Assembly (NCBI GenBank): GCA_029262115.1
Contig: JAJCZZ010000021.1
Span: 1-64,000, forward strand
DNA from: Gemmatimonadota bacterium
GTDB taxonomy: Bacteria > Gemmatimonadota > Gemmatimonadetes > Longimicrobiales > Gaopeijiaceae
DNA: 64,000 nt
Direction: 5' to 3'
The notes under the pieces are model-generated. The model was not told the origin of the DNA, did not search any database, and saw nothing but the letters and a program-made list of their open reading frames with translations. This document shows, piece after piece, positions 1-9,635 of the stretch (position 1 is the first letter of the stretch; each line of letters opens with the position of its first letter). Both the position numbers and the translations under genes were made by a program.

Positions 1-205
1 GGTCCCGTGAGGTGGGTCCTCCCTGGCGCCCGAAGCCCGCGCCCGCGAACAGGGCGCCAGCGAAGCGCAGCCGCCCAGCGGACACCGCGACGAAAGACGT
101 ACGCCCGCGAACCCTGACCCACCGCGACTCCCGCCGTGAGCGAAGGGCGACGGGGAGGACCCGCCCCACGGGACACCCCCGGACACCAGCGGAACCCACC
201 GCACC

Positions 206-1255
206 TCACCCGAAAACGATCGACTTCCACCTCGGATACTGAACGTCCGCCCATATCCTCCGCTCGATCACGTCACGCGCGGCACGTCCCACACGCTCAC
301 GCTCCTCCCGCGACACCAACAGCCTCTCGAGTTCCCGCCCCCAAGTGTCCGGATCATCCGCGAACCGCACAGCGTCCGACCCTTCCACAAGCTCCTCGAC
401 GCCCCCTCCAGGAGACGCCACGACGGCAACCCCAGACGCCATGGAGAGAAGCACCGAAACCCTGCCACCACGCGCCCGACTCCACGGCTCGGGACCGAGC
501 GGTGACACGGCCACGTCGAACGCGGCTGCCGCCTCGAGTTCAGCGGCCTCCGACCAGGGAACGAAACGCATCCGCTGAAGGAGATCGGCCCCCAGATCCG
601 GCGGGCGTGACGAGCACACCATCAGCTCCGCCCCCGGATGGTGAGCGAACGCCTCCGTGAGCGTCGGCTCCAGTTCCTTGAGGTAGATCTGGCTCTGGTC
701 GTTTCCCACCCAACCCACCGTGATGACGTCAGGGTCGTGCGGGGGCCGTCGACGCCCCTCGAAGCGACCCCGAACCAGACTGGGATACACGACCTCGACA
801 TGATCCGCATGCTGGCGGGCGTAGTCGGCCAGAGGTGGCGAGCCCGCGATGACCATGTCGGCGTGATCCAGGACGATGTCGAGACGCTCCTTTCGCCGGG
901 CAGCCTCCGATTCGGTCTCGCCCCATAACGCCCGGTGGAAGAGCGCATCGTCGAAGTCGTACACGATCCGGGCGCCGCGCCTCCTCCACCGCCGGAGCAG
1001 GATGGCGGGTGGGAGGACCTTCTGGACGAGGATCACGTCGCGTCCCCGGCTCCGCGAGAATAGATCCCGGACAAAGCGGGCACGGTACAGCGCCGCGCGG
1101 AATCGGGACGGCTCGCGACCTCCGCCGTACTCGATCCAGTCGAGATCGACTCCGTCCAACTCCAGGAAGCGCCGGAAATTCCACAGGCGATGGCGGGTCG
1201 ACGCAGTGGTCCGCCTCCCGCCCGCAACCACGAGGAGGCCGGGTCGGCCGCTCAC
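206..1255 (-). CDS. GT4-like glycosyltransferase
   Basis: Predicted cytoplasmic GT-B glycosyltransferase of 349 aa that would transfer a nucleotide-activated sugar to a growing glycan. The N-terminal half carries the acceptor-side pattern ending in VYDFDDALF, common in GT4-type enzymes. The C-terminal half has a glycine-rich donor-side stretch near residue 266 (LSMASGVAVVASPGGG) followed by a Glu-Glu pair. The start is GTG and overlaps the stop of the upstream gene as GTGA, so the two are probably translationally coupled. It is the last recognisable gene of the minus-strand glycan operon before the window edge. Donor and acceptor cannot be told from sequence. Confidence 0.85.
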   Translation of the reverse strand: MSGRPGLLVVAGGRRTTASTRHRLWNFRRFLELDGVDLDWIEYGGGREPSRFRAALYRARFVRDLFSRSRGRDVILVQKVLPPAILLRRWRRRGARIVYDFDDALFHRALWGETESEAARRKERLDIVLDHADMVIAGSPPLADYARQHADHVEVVYPSLVRGRFEGRRRPPHDPDVITVGWVGNDQSQIYLKELEPTLTEAFAHHPGAELMVCSSRPPDLGADLLQRMRFVPWSEAAELEAAAAFDVAVSPLGPEPWSRARGGRVSVLLSMASGVAVVASPGGGVEELVEGSDAVRFADDPDTWGRELERLLVSREERERVGRAARDVIERRIWADVQYPRWKSIVFG

Positions 1256-2745
1256 GTTGGCGACGGGACTCGGGCGCCGGCGTTTCCTTCGAGGGGCACT
1301 CGGGCCTGCGACGGAGAAGGACCGGTCCTCCCGCCGCCGGCGGCATCAATCACGGCCTGCCCCACCCGCCGCCCGGCACACCCGTCCAGCTCTCCGCATT
1401 GCTCTCGAACCAGCCGCGCGCGCCCCGTGGCATGAAGCTCGGGGTCCGCGAGATAGGCCCGAACGGCGTCCACGAGCTCCTCAGGCGTCCGTGCTCGGAC
1501 CACCCCTCCCGATCGCACGATCGGTTGCTGGTGCGTGAAGTCGTAGAAGCGGGACACCGAACGGTGATAGGAAACGCCCTCCTCCGCGTCGAAGTCGACA
1601 CAGACGACTGGAGTGCCCAGAGCGGCCGCGTCGATCGAAATCGAGGAGGCGGCGTTCACCACGACGTCCGCGTGGTGGAGTGTGTCAGCGAGGTGCCTCA
1701 GCGCCGCCTCGTCGAAGTCACGATCGTGGTACGCCCCTACCTGCGGATTACCCGCGTGATCGACAACGACGCCAGGTCGACGAGCTACCTCGCCGTACCG
1801 CTCGACCGAATCGAGTTGGTGCACCCGTACGACCAACTGCAGGTCCGAACCGAGGTGACGCCGTAGCCCCTCCTCCATGCGTGCGACCACCTCGGGCTCC
1901 CTCGACACGGTGCCGGACGTCCCGGTGGCATAGACCACGACGGGCTTCTCCGGATCGAGGCCGAGGCCCCGCCAGAACTCGTCCCGCGGCCGGTACGGGG
2001 CCGCCGAGTAGGCATCGTGCTGCGGCGCGCCGGTCACGATCACCCGTGCGGCATCGAGACCATGGATGTCGACCGCCTGGTCCTTCATGATGTCGTTCCA
2101 AACCGTGATCCGGTCGACATCCACCGGAAAGAAGCCCGATGTGGTCAGGTTGTCCCAGGACGACACGAGGACCATCGTCCGCACGCCGTGCCGGGCCGCG
2201 GACAGCAGGAGGTGCCGATCCAGATATCTGGGACTCGAATGGGTGCGCGGCCCCGACATCGTCAGGACGCGCGTGCCGACGACCAGGTCGGGGCGGTAGC
2301 GTTCGAACGCCTTTCCGTAGAGATCGGGGGCGGTCCACCTCACGAGCCTCCGAAGCGCTGAGAGAACCGCGTCCTGACCTCTCCTCCCGATGCGTGAGAG
2401 GAACGACCGCACGAAGCGCGCGGGCAAGGACCGCTCGACCGTCGGCTCGACCATGATCCGCGCGGTGTCGCAGCGGAGCGACAGAATGGCCACCTGCAAC
2501 CGTAAGTTGATGCCGTCGACGAAGTCGAAGAGGGCCGCAGCGGGCAACTCGAGGGGGTGTACCTCGACACCATCTCCCGCGAACTCGGCCTGGAACTCCC
2601 CCACGCCCGAAGCCGGGGTGAAAAGGTGGACGCGCGCGCCCGACGCTCGGATCGTGGAGAACGCCTCCGTGCGCAGTATATCCCGAACGTTGATCGCCAT
2701 CGGGACTCCGATGAAGATTACCCGCTCGTTGGGGTCTACGGCCAT
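1252..2745 (-). CDS. GT-B-fold transferase, CDP-glycerol glycerophosphotransferase/epimerase-like
   Basis: Protein of 497 aa with the look of the UDP-GlcNAc 2-epimerase / CDP-glycerol glycerophosphotransferase GT-B group: an N-terminal Rossmann-like half, then a second half with a VVVNAASSISIDAAALGTP pattern near residue 370, where such families place the donor-binding Ser/Asp loop. I place the start at ATG 2745, just after the upstream gene stops at 2753; a longer frame exists but would overlap that gene by about 115 bases and its extra residues are low-complexity. The role is probably transfer of a sugar or phospho-polyol in capsule or O-antigen assembly. The exact family is uncertain. Confidence 0.75.
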   Translation of the reverse strand: MAVDPNERVIFIGVPMAINVRDILRTEAFSTIRASGARVHLFTPASGVGEFQAEFAGDGVEVHPLELPAAALFDFVDGINLRLQVAILSLRCDTARIMVEPTVERSLPARFVRSFLSRIGRRGQDAVLSALRRLVRWTAPDLYGKAFERYRPDLVVGTRVLTMSGPRTHSSPRYLDRHLLLSAARHGVRTMVLVSSWDNLTTSGFFPVDVDRITVWNDIMKDQAVDIHGLDAARVIVTGAPQHDAYSAAPYRPRDEFWRGLGLDPEKPVVVYATGTSGTVSREPEVVARMEEGLRRHLGSDLQLVVRVHQLDSVERYGEVARRPGVVVDHAGNPQVGAYHDRDFDEAALRHLADTLHHADVVVNAASSISIDAAALGTPVVCVDFDAEEGVSYHRSVSRFYDFTHQQPIVRSGGVVRARTPEELVDAVRAYLADPELHATGRARLVREQCGELDGCAGRRVGQAVIDAAGGGRTGPSPSQARVPLEGNAGARVPSPT

Positions 2746-2752
2746 GGGTATC

Positions 2753-3910
2753 TCACGCGTCCGACCTGACCGCTCGACCAAGGAGCCCGGAGGAAGCCAT
2801 CTCGTCGAGCGCGCCCTCGAGAGCGGACGCCGGGCGGTCGGACTCACGCACCCACTCCGCCAGCGCATCGAGTCCCACCTCCAACGGCTTCGGATCCGTC
2901 AGGCCCAGCCACTCGGCCATACGCGTGGTGTCGGCCACCGCGTGGCGGATATCTCCCATGCGGTACTCGCCCGTGACGTCGATCGCCTCGCGCGCCACGC
3001 CGTAGCGGTCCGCTAGACCTTCGGCCACCGCCAGTACACTCGTCGCCTGGCCCGAGCCGACATCGGTGACGAACACCGCCCCATCGGTCCCTTCCTGCGT
3101 ACCCGCTGCCAGGAAGGTCCGCACGACATCGTCGACGTAGACGAAGTCCCGCGACTCCTGGCCGTCCTCGAAGACCCGAACGCCCTGACCGGCGAGGAGT
3201 CGAACGCTGAAAATCGAAAGGATGCCTGTATAGGGATTGTGGAGCGACTGCCCGGGACCGTACACGTTTTGTAGCCGAAGCGCGGCCACGCTCACGCCGG
3301 CGGGCGGTAGCAGAAGCGTGAGCAGTTCCTCCTGATCGCGCTTGGTCATGCCGTACGTGGAGGTGGGTCGGGGTCGGGTGCTTGGCCCGACCGGTTCGAC
3401 CGCCAGATCCGCCCCGCACTCCGGACAGGGAAGCTCCCACCGACCGGCGGCGAGTCGCTCCGCGCTCCGTTCCTCCGGATAGACGACGCCGTGTTTCGAA
3501 CAGCGGTACGGACCTTCACCGTAGACGGCCCGGGACGAGGCGAGTACGACGCGAGACAGGGACGGTGCGGCCCCGGAGGCCACGAGGTCACACAGGAGCG
3601 CGGTCCCACCCACGTTCACGTCGACGTAGTGCCGTGCGCGGTACATCGACTCGCCGGTGCCCGTCTCCGCGGCCAGGTGGTAGACCGTACCCGCACCATC
3701 CAGCGCCTCACGCCAGGCGGCCTCGTCTCGGACATCCCCCTCGATGAAGCGAGCGCCTGAGATCTCGTCAGGCGGTCGGGCGTCGGAACCGTGAACCGCG
3801 GGGACGAGCGAGTCCAGCACCGTAACGTCGTCTCCCCGGGCAAGGAGTTGTCGGGTCAGCCGGCTCCCGATGAAGCCGGCGCCCCCCGTAACCAGAACCC
3901 GTTCAGGCAC
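2753..3910 (-). CDS. NAD-dependent sugar epimerase, dTDP-L-rhamnose 4-epimerase-like
   Basis: Extended SDR of 385 aa. The NAD-binding GGAGFIGS lies at residues 9-16 and the catalytic YGMTK (YxxxK) at 186-190. Between them sits an insertion (about 135-175) with Cys137, His140, Cys162 and Cys165 arranged like a zinc ribbon. That insertion is characteristic of the WbiB/Tll-type dTDP-L-rhamnose 4-epimerases that make dTDP-6-deoxy-L-talose, so this is the best functional guess. The start is GTG, inside the 3' end of wecB (8-base overlap). Substrate assignment rests on the insertion only. Confidence 0.8.
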   Translation of the reverse strand: MPERVLVTGGAGFIGSRLTRQLLARGDDVTVLDSLVPAVHGSDARPPDEISGARFIEGDVRDEAAWREALDGAGTVYHLAAETGTGESMYRARHYVDVNVGGTALLCDLVASGAAPSLSRVVLASSRAVYGEGPYRCSKHGVVYPEERSAERLAAGRWELPCPECGADLAVEPVGPSTRPRPTSTYGMTKRDQEELLTLLLPPAGVSVAALRLQNVYGPGQSLHNPYTGILSIFSVRLLAGQGVRVFEDGQESRDFVYVDDVVRTFLAAGTQEGTDGAVFVTDVGSGQATSVLAVAEGLADRYGVAREAIDVTGEYRMGDIRHAVADTTRMAEWLGLTDPKPLEVGLDALAEWVRESDRPASALEGALDEMASSGLLGRAVRSDA

Positions 3911-5027
3911 GCGCCGTCGAGACGCCCACTTCGCGCCCCGCCCACACCTCGAGAACGTCCGCGACCCGTTCCGCGGTCTTCCCGTCCCACCCTTCGGGCC
4001 GGCGCGGCTGCCCGCGCATTCCCCAGGAAGCCCTGAACGCAGCGAGAATCGAAGCGGTGGAGCGGTCGGGAACCAGGGTGTTGGTCCCCTCGGTGATCGT
4101 GATGGGCCGCTCCGTGTTCTCCCGCAACGTCAGGCACGGCACCCCCAGAACCGTCGTCTCCTCCTGCAATCCACCGGAGTCCGTGATGATCATGCCGGCT
4201 CGCGACTGCAGAGCAAGCATCTCGCGGTACCCCAATGGATCCATTACCTGCACCCTCTCGAACGAGAGACCGAACTCTTCCATTCGAGATCGCGTGCGGG
4301 GGTGGACGGGAAGGAAGACGGGAACGTTGGCGGCGATCGATTCGAGCGCCGCGACGATCCCGCTCAGCGTATCCCGGTCGTCGACGTTCGAGGGTCGGTG
4401 GAGCGTCACCCCGACGTAGCTCCCGTCCGGGAGTTCTCGGACCGCTTCCGGCTCGGCTCCGGCTACTCCCGGCAACATCCGCTCCAGGGTATCGATCATG
4501 ACGTTCCCCACGAAGTGGACGCGGGCGTCGTCGATCCCTTCCGCCGCCAGATTCTCGTTCCCGTCGCGGCTCGGGGTCAGACACAAGTCCGAGATCTGAT
4601 CCGTGAGGATCCGGTTGATCTCCTCGGGCATCGACCGGTCGCCACTCCGGAGGCCCGCCTCCAGATGAGCGACCGGAATCCCGAGCTTGGACGCCGCGAG
4701 GGCAGCCGAGAGTGTCGAGTTCACGTCGCCCACCACCAGGACGACGTCGGGGCGCTCCCGAACCATGACAGGTTCGATCTGCCGAAGGACGGCCGCCGTC
4801 TGCTCCGCGTGCGAGCCCGAGCCGACCCCCAGATGCACATCGGCCTCGCGGATCCCGAGGTCGTCGAAGAACGCCTGCGACATGGCGTCGTCGTAGTGCT
4901 GACCCGTGTGAACCAGAACGCTGCGTATTGCCTCGCGGGCGTCGAGCGCCCTCAACACCGGAGCGATCTTCATGAAGTTCGGACGGGCACCGACGACGTG
5001 CAGAACAGAAAGGGTGTCTGGGGTCAT
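3903..5027 (-). CDS. wecB: UDP-N-acetylglucosamine 2-epimerase (non-hydrolysing)
   Basis: Interconverts UDP-GlcNAc and UDP-ManNAc in the cytosol. The family landmarks are all present: VGARPNFMK at the N terminus, HTGQHYD near residue 40, GDVNSTLSAALAASKLGIPVAHLEAGLRS, PEEINRILTDQISD, and the C-terminal SDSGGLQEE. At 374 aa it matches the usual length. I chose ATG 5027 because it places the Rossmann strand right after the start; an in-frame ATG at 5081 would add 18 atypical residues. UDP-ManNAc could feed an N-acetylmannosamine residue or its uronic acid. The neuC homologue at 14417 is the separate, hydrolysing type. Confidence 0.95.
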   Translation of the reverse strand: MTPDTLSVLHVVGARPNFMKIAPVLRALDAREAIRSVLVHTGQHYDDAMSQAFFDDLGIREADVHLGVGSGSHAEQTAAVLRQIEPVMVRERPDVVLVVGDVNSTLSAALAASKLGIPVAHLEAGLRSGDRSMPEEINRILTDQISDLCLTPSRDGNENLAAEGIDDARVHFVGNVMIDTLERMLPGVAGAEPEAVRELPDGSYVGVTLHRPSNVDDRDTLSGIVAALESIAANVPVFLPVHPRTRSRMEEFGLSFERVQVMDPLGYREMLALQSRAGMIITDSGGLQEETTVLGVPCLTLRENTERPITITEGTNTLVPDRSTASILAAFRASWGMRGQPRRPEGWDGKTAERVADVLEVWAGREVGVSTARA

Positions 5028-5167
5028 TGGGTAGGCGAAGCGAACGGCGCCTGTCCGGCGCCAGGGACACCCCGACTTCATGGGGCGACGGTCATGGGGA
5101 AGCTAGGCGAAGCTGGCGCCGTGTTCCAGCCGACGCGGCGGACCGGAATTCCGGCCGTTGTTGCCCT

Positions 5168-6397
5168 TCAGGGCTTCCGCCGCACGGTCTCCAGGACCCC
5201 CCGAAGTACCTCCGCGTGCGCCTCCCGGTCGAACCGCCGGACCACGAAGTCACGCGCGTGCGCTCCCGCGGCACGGGCCGCCTCCGGATCGTCGAGGTAC
5301 GCGCGGATGGCAGACGCCATCGACGTGGGATCACCGGAGGGCACCCACACGCCCCCACCCGACTCCCCGAGCACGTCACGGATCACGCCGTCGATGGCCA
5401 GGACCGTGGGGCGTCCCGCGGCCATGTAGTCGAAGACCTTGTTCGGGTAGGTGGTGTCGAACAGCGGGATCGGCTTCAAGTGCGCGACGCACACGGAGGC
5501 AGCCGCCAGGACTTCGGGCATCCGATCCTTCGGCTGGGGCTCCACGAAGACGACGTTCGTCAGCGCCTCACCGCGCGCCCGTGCCTCCAGCCGCGCCTTG
5601 TCCCGTCCCCCACCCACCAGCACCATCCGCACCGAGGGGTCGTCCGCAAGGAACCGGGCCGCATCCAACAGCACGTCGAGGTCGTTGGGGATCCCGTGGG
5701 CACCGGTGTACAGCACGAGGCGATGGCGGTCCGGGTCCAACCCGATCTCGCGGGTGAAGCCGTGACCGTCTGCCGAGGGGTCGAAGGCAGCGGACTCCAC
5801 GCCGTTCGGAACCAGGGTGATCCGGTCCCGCCTTCCCCCGCGTGCCGCGACGTGATCGATGAAGCCGGGTGAGTTCACGATGACGTGGTCGGCTTGTGCA
5901 TAGAGAAAGCGCTCGAGCCACCGCGCCAGCCGGATTGCCGTGGTGTTCTTCAGCACGCCCAACTCCACCGCGAAGTCGGGCCACAGATCCCGCACCTCGA
6001 GAACGAAGGGGATCCCCCGCAGTCGCGCCACCTTCAGAGCCGCAATCGCCTGGAAAAGCGGGGGCGATGTGCCCCAGACGACGTCCGCCGCCGGCACCCG
6101 GAACAGCGCGGCCAGCGCGGAAGAGTAGCTGAAAGATACGAACGACAGGAGTCGCCCGAGGAATCCCCCACCTCTGGGTCGGAACGTCCAGGTGCGCAGG
6201 AGGCGCACGCCCGGCTCCTCCGTTCCGTCGGTGGAGTTGTGGGGCTGGCCGGTGAGGTAGGACACCGGACTCGCGACGACGGTGACCCGATGCCCGTGAC
6301 GAACCAGATGTCGTGCGAGCTCGACGTGCCGCGTCCCCCCAGCCTCCCGACCCAGGACGAAGAGCTGATGGATCAGGAGGACGTGGCGGGACGGCAT
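5168..6397 (-). CDS. GT4 glycosyltransferase, WbuB/WcaI-like
   Basis: GT-B glycosyltransferase of 409 aa. It begins HVLLIHQLFVLGREAGGTRHVELA, the acceptor-domain start typical of WbuB/WcaI glycosyltransferases of O-antigen and colanic-acid loci. The middle has the donor-domain start LVLYTGAHGIPNDLDVLL near residue 235, and the C-terminal half has the PIPLFDTTYPNKVFDYMAAGRPT pattern containing a conserved donor-binding region, followed by G(E)SGGGVWVPSGD. Start and stop overlap the neighbouring C5-epimerase-like gene (TGATG). It probably adds a sugar to the lipid-linked repeat unit made by this operon. Confidence 0.88.
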   Translation of the reverse strand: MPSRHVLLIHQLFVLGREAGGTRHVELARHLVRHGHRVTVVASPVSYLTGQPHNSTDGTEEPGVRLLRTWTFRPRGGGFLGRLLSFVSFSYSSALAALFRVPAADVVWGTSPPLFQAIAALKVARLRGIPFVLEVRDLWPDFAVELGVLKNTTAIRLARWLERFLYAQADHVIVNSPGFIDHVAARGGRRDRITLVPNGVESAAFDPSADGHGFTREIGLDPDRHRLVLYTGAHGIPNDLDVLLDAARFLADDPSVRMVLVGGGRDKARLEARARGEALTNVVFVEPQPKDRMPEVLAAASVCVAHLKPIPLFDTTYPNKVFDYMAAGRPTVLAIDGVIRDVLGESGGGVWVPSGDPTSMASAIRAYLDDPEAARAAGAHARDFVVRRFDREAHAEVLRGVLETVRRKP

Positions 6398-7443
6398 CAG
6401 TAGAAGAGCAGCTTGAACAGCGTCTTATGCGCCCAGGCGAGTCGACGCCGGACGGCACTCTGCTGGAACCGGTCCCAGCGGTCCGCCCTCTCGGCAAACA
6501 CGTCCATACCCGTCAGGCGGTGCGTAACCCGCAACTGTACGACATGGAGCGCATGATAGAAGCGAGAGGCAGCGTTCGGAAGCCATGTCCCGGCCTCGTC
6601 GTAGAGAGACCAGTACCCGATGTCGAAGCGGTCCAGCTCCGTGCTGAGCGTGGTGACCGCGCGGTTCCACACGCTCTCCGCGTCCGCTAGGCCGGTGTGC
6701 AGCCAGTAGTCGTAGATGCCCCAGGCGGCCCACAGGTAGCCATTCAGGATGTGGGTCGGCGGATCCACGATGGTCTCCTCGAACCAGAAGACCCCGTCCG
6801 AGTCCGTATGGACGACGCCTCCGTCCTCCATCTCCAGAAGAAACGAAGCGAAGGCGTCGTGCGCCGCCCGGAGGTAGCGATCGTCCTCGGTCGCACGGTG
6901 CGCGCGCACCAGAAGCGAGAGACCCTGCCCCTGGGAGAGGGCCGAGTACCATCCCGACGGCATGGGCGTGCGGTACTCCCAGTCGAAGTGGTGCTTCCAC
7001 ACCGGCACGCCCGCGTCGTTGGGCTCGAGGTTGTCGACCATCCAGTCCGCGGCCTCGAGAAAACGCGCCTTCCGATCCGGGTCGTCGTCCCAGAGCCAGC
7101 GGTTGTAGTTCCCGAGCCCGTACTGGGCGATGGCGATGGGGTTGTACTGGAGCCCGACGTGCCCGTGGTAGTCGAGCATGGGTATGCGGTGTTCGTCGAA
7201 GTGCCCCGGATAGTCGGCTTTGGCCGCGAACCGTTGCCAATACTCGCCGACCCGCCCCGGGACCGTGGCCTCGTTCACCTCCGGCGTGCCGTGCCAGAAG
7301 GTGAGGTGACTCTGCCCCCCGCCGAGGTAAGCGCTGAAGATCCGCTTCCAGTAGCGAAGCCGGTTGCCGACCCCGATACCGGCGCCCGGCACGCTCGACG
7401 GTACCTGGATCTTCCCGGACGTATCAGCCGGGGTGCCCGTCAC
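6397..7443 (-). CDS. D-glucuronyl C5-epimerase-like protein
   Basis: Protein of 348 aa resembling the C-terminal catalytic domain of heparan/heparosan D-glucuronyl C5-epimerases. Seen: NPIAIAQYGL near 101; GWYSALSQGQGLSLLVRA at 164-181, the alpha/alpha-toroid core motif; WFEE at 220; HILNGYLWAAWGIYDYW at 231-247; and FYHALHVVQL toward the end, matching the Tyr-His-x-Leu-His motif of the family's active site. The family converts D-glucuronate to L-iduronate within a polymer. No signal peptide is visible, unusual if the substrate is the finished extracellular chain, so it may act on lipid-linked repeats in the cytosol. GTG start overlaps the upstream gene (GTGA). Confidence 0.82.
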   Translation of the reverse strand: MTGTPADTSGKIQVPSSVPGAGIGVGNRLRYWKRIFSAYLGGGQSHLTFWHGTPEVNEATVPGRVGEYWQRFAAKADYPGHFDEHRIPMLDYHGHVGLQYNPIAIAQYGLGNYNRWLWDDDPDRKARFLEAADWMVDNLEPNDAGVPVWKHHFDWEYRTPMPSGWYSALSQGQGLSLLVRAHRATEDDRYLRAAHDAFASFLLEMEDGGVVHTDSDGVFWFEETIVDPPTHILNGYLWAAWGIYDYWLHTGLADAESVWNRAVTTLSTELDRFDIGYWSLYDEAGTWLPNAASRFYHALHVVQLRVTHRLTGMDVFAERADRWDRFQQSAVRRRLAWAHKTLFKLLFY

Positions 7444-9635
7444 GTGCCCTCGCGCACCTGTCCGATGAAGGCCGCCGCGTCGAGGTCGACCACGCCCCCG
7501 TCCCGAATCGAACGGACCGCTCCGAACGTCGCGAGGCTGGTCGCGACCAGCGACTCGAAGGCGATCGGAGCGTCGCCGCCCCCCTCGAGCACATCACGTA
7601 CGGCCTCCCACTCGCCCTTGTGACCTTTGTCCTGCCCGAGACGCGCCTTGTCGGTCTTCACGCTCCCTCCACTGTACAAGCGGAGCTCCCGATAGTCGTC
7701 GAGCACCGCCGATCGACCCGCGCCGAAGACTTCGAAGCGCTCCTTGCCGACCGCCTTGTCTCCGGCGGCGGTGTAGGTGATCGACGCGACGGACCCATCG
7801 GCCATGGCCAGAGTGATGGCTACGTTGTCCTCGGCATACCGGCCAAGATCCGGGAGGGCCGCGGCGTGCACCCGCACGGGCAGGGAATCGCAAAGGTAGG
7901 AGGCGAGGTCCACGAAGTGGCACCCTTCCCCGATGATGCGGCCACCACCGACGTCCGGGTCGTGGACCCAGTGATCGCCGGGAATGAAGCCCGCGTTGAC
8001 CCGCATCTGGACCATCAGGGGCTCACCGACCGAATCAAAGTGGCGGCGCATCGATCGCACCATGGGCGCGAAGCGGCGGTTGTAGCCGACCATCAACATC
8101 CGGCCGTCGCCCGCCTCGTACGTCCGCACGATGTCCGCGAGCTCCGTCTCGTCGAGGCATGGAGGCTTTTCGCAGAACACGTGCTTGTTCGCGTCCAGAG
8201 CAGCGATGATCTGAGGGGCGTGGAGATCGTGGCGGGTGACGATTGCCACCATGTCCGTGCCGTCATCCTGGAGAAGCTCGTCCCCGTCCGTGGCCGCGAA
8301 GGCGAAATCGAACTTCTCAGCCGCGTGGTGCGCCGACGGCCCACGCGCCGTGGCGACCCCGGTCAGGCGGAAGCCGCCCGCGTCCCGGATGGCCGGCAGG
8401 AGCGTGGCCGTCGCGAAGTTGCCCGCGCCGAGCATGGCCAGGCCAGGCTCGCCCGGCTTCCCTTGCTTTGCAACCCGGTCGACACGTCGAACGGGTTCGC
8501 CAGCCGCGTGCGGGTCGCCGTACGTGAGCAGGACGCCCAAGGACGGCTCTTCGTCATCGGTGATGAGCGTATACGCCCGCGCCCCGTCCTCGATCGGAAT
8601 CCGGTGCGTGAGGAGCGGCTCCAGATTCACCGAACCGTTTGCCAGAAGGTGGAGGAAGGCCTGCATGTTCCGGTTCTCGGTCCAGCGCACGTACGCGACC
8701 GGATAGTCGCTGCCACCCTCCTCGTAGGAGGGGTCGTAGCGGCCGGGCCCGTACGAACGGGAGACACGGAACGCGAGCTCCTTCTTGAAGTACGGCTCGC
8801 GCGGCATGTCGAGCCCGACCGCTCCGACGAGAACGACGCGGCCCCGGTCCCGAGCGAGGTCTGCGGACATCTCGATCGGCTGGTTGGACACCGTCCCCGC
8901 CGTGACGAGGACGGCGTCGGCGCCGATGCCACCGCTGACCGCCGAGGTGACGGCCGCCGGATCGCCCTGGCCCAGTGTAACGGCCTGATCGGCGCCGAGC
9001 TCGAGCGCCAGGGCCACCCGCGACGGGTCGAGGTCGATGCCCACCACGTTCGCCCCCGCGGCCTTGGCCATCTGCACGACCATGAGTCCGATCAGCCCCA
9101 GCCCCAGAACCACGACGGTCTCGCCGAGTTGGACCTCCGCGAGGCGGAACCCGTGCAGTCCGATCGCCCCGACCGTCGCGCACGCGGCGTGCTCGAGGGA
9201 CACTCCCTCGGGGGCGACCGCAACCAGATTCTTCGGGACACACACGATGTCCGCATGGGAGGCGTACCCACCCCCCGCGCAGGACACCAGGTCACCGACG
9301 CGCACACCGTCGACGCCGTTTCCAACCGCGAGCACGACACCGGCGGACGAATATCCAAGCGCCTGAGGCTGGTCGAGGCGGGTGAACGCCGCCTTCATCG
9401 CGGTCACGGGGCCGTCGGTCCGAGCCTTGTCCACCACCTTCTTCACCAGGTCCGGGCGGGACCGCGCTTTGGCGATGAGGCTCTTCTTCGCGAACTCGAC
9501 CGACGTGCGCTCGGTGCCGGCGGACACGAGGGAGGCGCCGTTGCGGACGAGAACGCACCCGGGTTGCACCTGGGGCGCGGGCACCTGGGCGACTTCCGCC
9601 TTGCCGGTGGCGGGAGACTGGATCAGCTGTTTCAT
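7440..9635 (-). CDS. bi-domain oxidoreductase: MDR dehydrogenase fused to Gfo/Idh/MocA
   Basis: A 731-aa fusion. Residues about 1-360 are a medium-chain dehydrogenase with SAGTERTSVEF in place of the usual zinc-ligand loop and a Rossmann motif in VVLGLGLIGLMVVQ. Residues about 390-731 are a Gfo/Idh/MocA oxidoreductase with GAGNFATA near 400 and the family EKP motif (VFCEKPPC). This architecture is known from bacterial surface-polysaccharide loci near WbuB-type glycosyltransferases and heparinase-like genes, but its substrate is not established to my knowledge. A two-step oxidation-reduction of a nucleotide sugar is inferred. ATG 9635 was chosen because family similarity begins there; a 66-base gap precedes it. 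Confidence 0.88.
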   Translation of the reverse strand: MKQLIQSPATGKAEVAQVPAPQVQPGCVLVRNGASLVSAGTERTSVEFAKKSLIAKARSRPDLVKKVVDKARTDGPVTAMKAAFTRLDQPQALGYSSAGVVLAVGNGVDGVRVGDLVSCAGGGYASHADIVCVPKNLVAVAPEGVSLEHAACATVGAIGLHGFRLAEVQLGETVVVLGLGLIGLMVVQMAKAAGANVVGIDLDPSRVALALELGADQAVTLGQGDPAAVTSAVSGGIGADAVLVTAGTVSNQPIEMSADLARDRGRVVLVGAVGLDMPREPYFKKELAFRVSRSYGPGRYDPSYEEGGSDYPVAYVRWTENRNMQAFLHLLANGSVNLEPLLTHRIPIEDGARAYTLITDDEEPSLGVLLTYGDPHAAGEPVRRVDRVAKQGKPGEPGLAMLGAGNFATATLLPAIRDAGGFRLTGVATARGPSAHHAAEKFDFAFAATDGDELLQDDGTDMVAIVTRHDLHAPQIIAALDANKHVFCEKPPCLDETELADIVRTYEAGDGRMLMVGYNRRFAPMVRSMRRHFDSVGEPLMVQMRVNAGFIPGDHWVHDPDVGGGRIIGEGCHFVDLASYLCDSLPVRVHAAALPDLGRYAEDNVAITLAMADGSVASITYTAAGDKAVGKERFEVFGAGRSAVLDDYRELRLYSGGSVKTDKARLGQDKGHKGEWEAVRDVLEGGGDAPIAFESLVATSLATFGAVRSIRDGGVVDLDAAAFIGQVREGT

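Noticed and set aside
1-205. Open minus-strand frames running off the left edge after the first glycosyltransferase
   Set aside because: More than one frame is open to the edge in this very GC-rich stretch and none shows recognisable sequence, so no gene is called.
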